A DNA stretch of 5,581 nucleotides, from the NCBI GenBank assembly GCA_937901265.1, contig CALCHA010000549.1, forward strand, positions 1 through 5,581, written 5' to 3'. The notes under the pieces are model-generated. The model made no database searches and was not told where the DNA came from. It worked only from the letters and a program-made list of their open reading frames with translations. Shown here piece by piece: positions 5,208 through 5,581 of this stretch. Every line of letters starts with the position of its first letter. The first letter of the stretch is position 1. The position numbers and the translations under genes are program-made. The stretch comes from an uncultured Phycisphaerales bacterium. Lineage in GTDB: Bacteria; Planctomycetota; Phycisphaerae; WQYP01.

Positions 5208-5581
5208 CTACCCAATCTCGACCAGGACTTTCCCCATGGGCCCTTCCTGCAGCCGCGCAAACGCCGCCTTAACGTCTGTCAGCGGAAAAACCGAGTCGAT
5301 CACCGGCCTGCTGTTGGTCCTGGCAAGCGTCGCGAGCACCGCCTGCCAGGCCGCGATGGATTCTTCGTGGGTGAAGGTGGCGATGGCGACACCGCGAATC
5401 TGCAGCCGGCGAAACAACAGGGCCGCGGTGTTGAACTCCGGCACCGGACCGGCCAGGCGGCCAACGCAGGACACGCGGCCATTAGACGCGAGCGTTTCGA
5501 GAAGCTCGTTGAACAGCGGCCCGCCGATGTTGTCGATGGCGAGATCCACGCGCCGCTCGCCCAGCTGGTCCTTGAGAATCT
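5208..5581 (-). CDS. Zinc-binding-dehydrogenase-like / quinone oxidoreductase (MDR), partial
   Basis: These are the last 123 residues of a medium-chain dehydrogenase/reductase; the frame is open to the right edge, so the GTG at 5549 is probably internal. The visible part covers the second half of the nucleotide-binding domain and the C-terminal segment. VDLAIDNIGGPLFNELLETL is the usual strand-GG-helix region after the dinucleotide site. It is followed by GRVSCVGRLAG, RRLQIRGVAIATFTHEES (a typical substrate-loop segment) and PLTDVKAAFARLQEGPMGKV near the end. That last order (PL..V..AF..L..G...GKvLv) is the standard MDR tail. These enzymes use NAD(P)H to reduce quinones, enones or similar substrates; a typical full length is about 320-340 residues. 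The GxGxxG loop, any zinc ligands and the start are off-window, so the subfamily is uncertain. It is convergent with the glycosyltransferase gene and probably unrelated to it. Confidence 0.88.
   Translation of the reverse strand, partial: ILKDQLGERRVDLAIDNIGGPLFNELLETLASNGRVSCVGRLAGPVPEFNTAALLFRRLQIRGVAIATFTHEESIAAWQAVLATLARTNSRPVIDSVFPLTDVKAAFARLQEGPMGKVLVEIG

Overview
This window looks like an ordinary stretch of a fairly GC-rich (roughly 60% by eye) bacterial chromosome. It holds six protein genes, two of them cut by the window edges. The best guess for the source is the Planctomycetes-Verrucomicrobia-Lentisphaerae group. That rests on the particular subtype of sodium/solute symporter (long polar loop, C-terminal stretch with DHKKLFPGTNWEF), a solitary Uma2-family nuclease, and a Gfo/Idh/MocA oxidoreductase whose dinucleotide site reads GIIGCGDVTEIKSGPAF. 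This is an inference from remembered family traits, not a database result.

Layout, left to right. (1) Positions 2-1549, plus strand: the C-terminal part of an SSS-family membrane symporter, whose N-terminus lies off the left edge. (2) Positions 1588-2697, minus strand: a complete radical SAM protein of the PA0069 family, convergent with the symporter across a 38-base gap. (3) Positions 2698-2788: a divergent intergenic region, the most AT-rich short patch in the window, carrying a near-perfect 16-bp inverted repeat. (4) Positions 2789-3349, plus strand: a Uma2 (DUF820) family putative endonuclease. (5) Positions 3391-4413, plus strand: a Gfo/Idh/MocA NAD(P)-dependent oxidoreductase. (6) Positions 4450-5178, plus strand: a compact family 2 glycosyltransferase. 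(7) Positions 5208-5581, minus strand: the C-terminal part of a medium-chain dehydrogenase/quinone-oxidoreductase-like enzyme, running off the right edge and convergent with the glycosyltransferase across 29 bases.

Functional links are weak. Uma2, the oxidoreductase and the glycosyltransferase are collinear, with gaps of 41 and 36 bases, a Shine-Dalgarno-like motif before each and no visible terminator, so they may be co-transcribed. Together, however, they do not form a recognisable pathway. A sugar-type oxidoreductase beside a glycosyltransferase would fit glycan metabolism, but only as a guess. I see no tRNA or rRNA gene, CRISPR array, insertion sequence or prophage gene.

I did not find a clear new system. 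The points worth a second look are the palindrome between the divergent genes, loss of the usual Ser/Thr pair in the symporter's presumed Na+ site, an abbreviated donor-binding region in the glycosyltransferase, and a strong plus-strand G excess that disappears near 4.5 kb.
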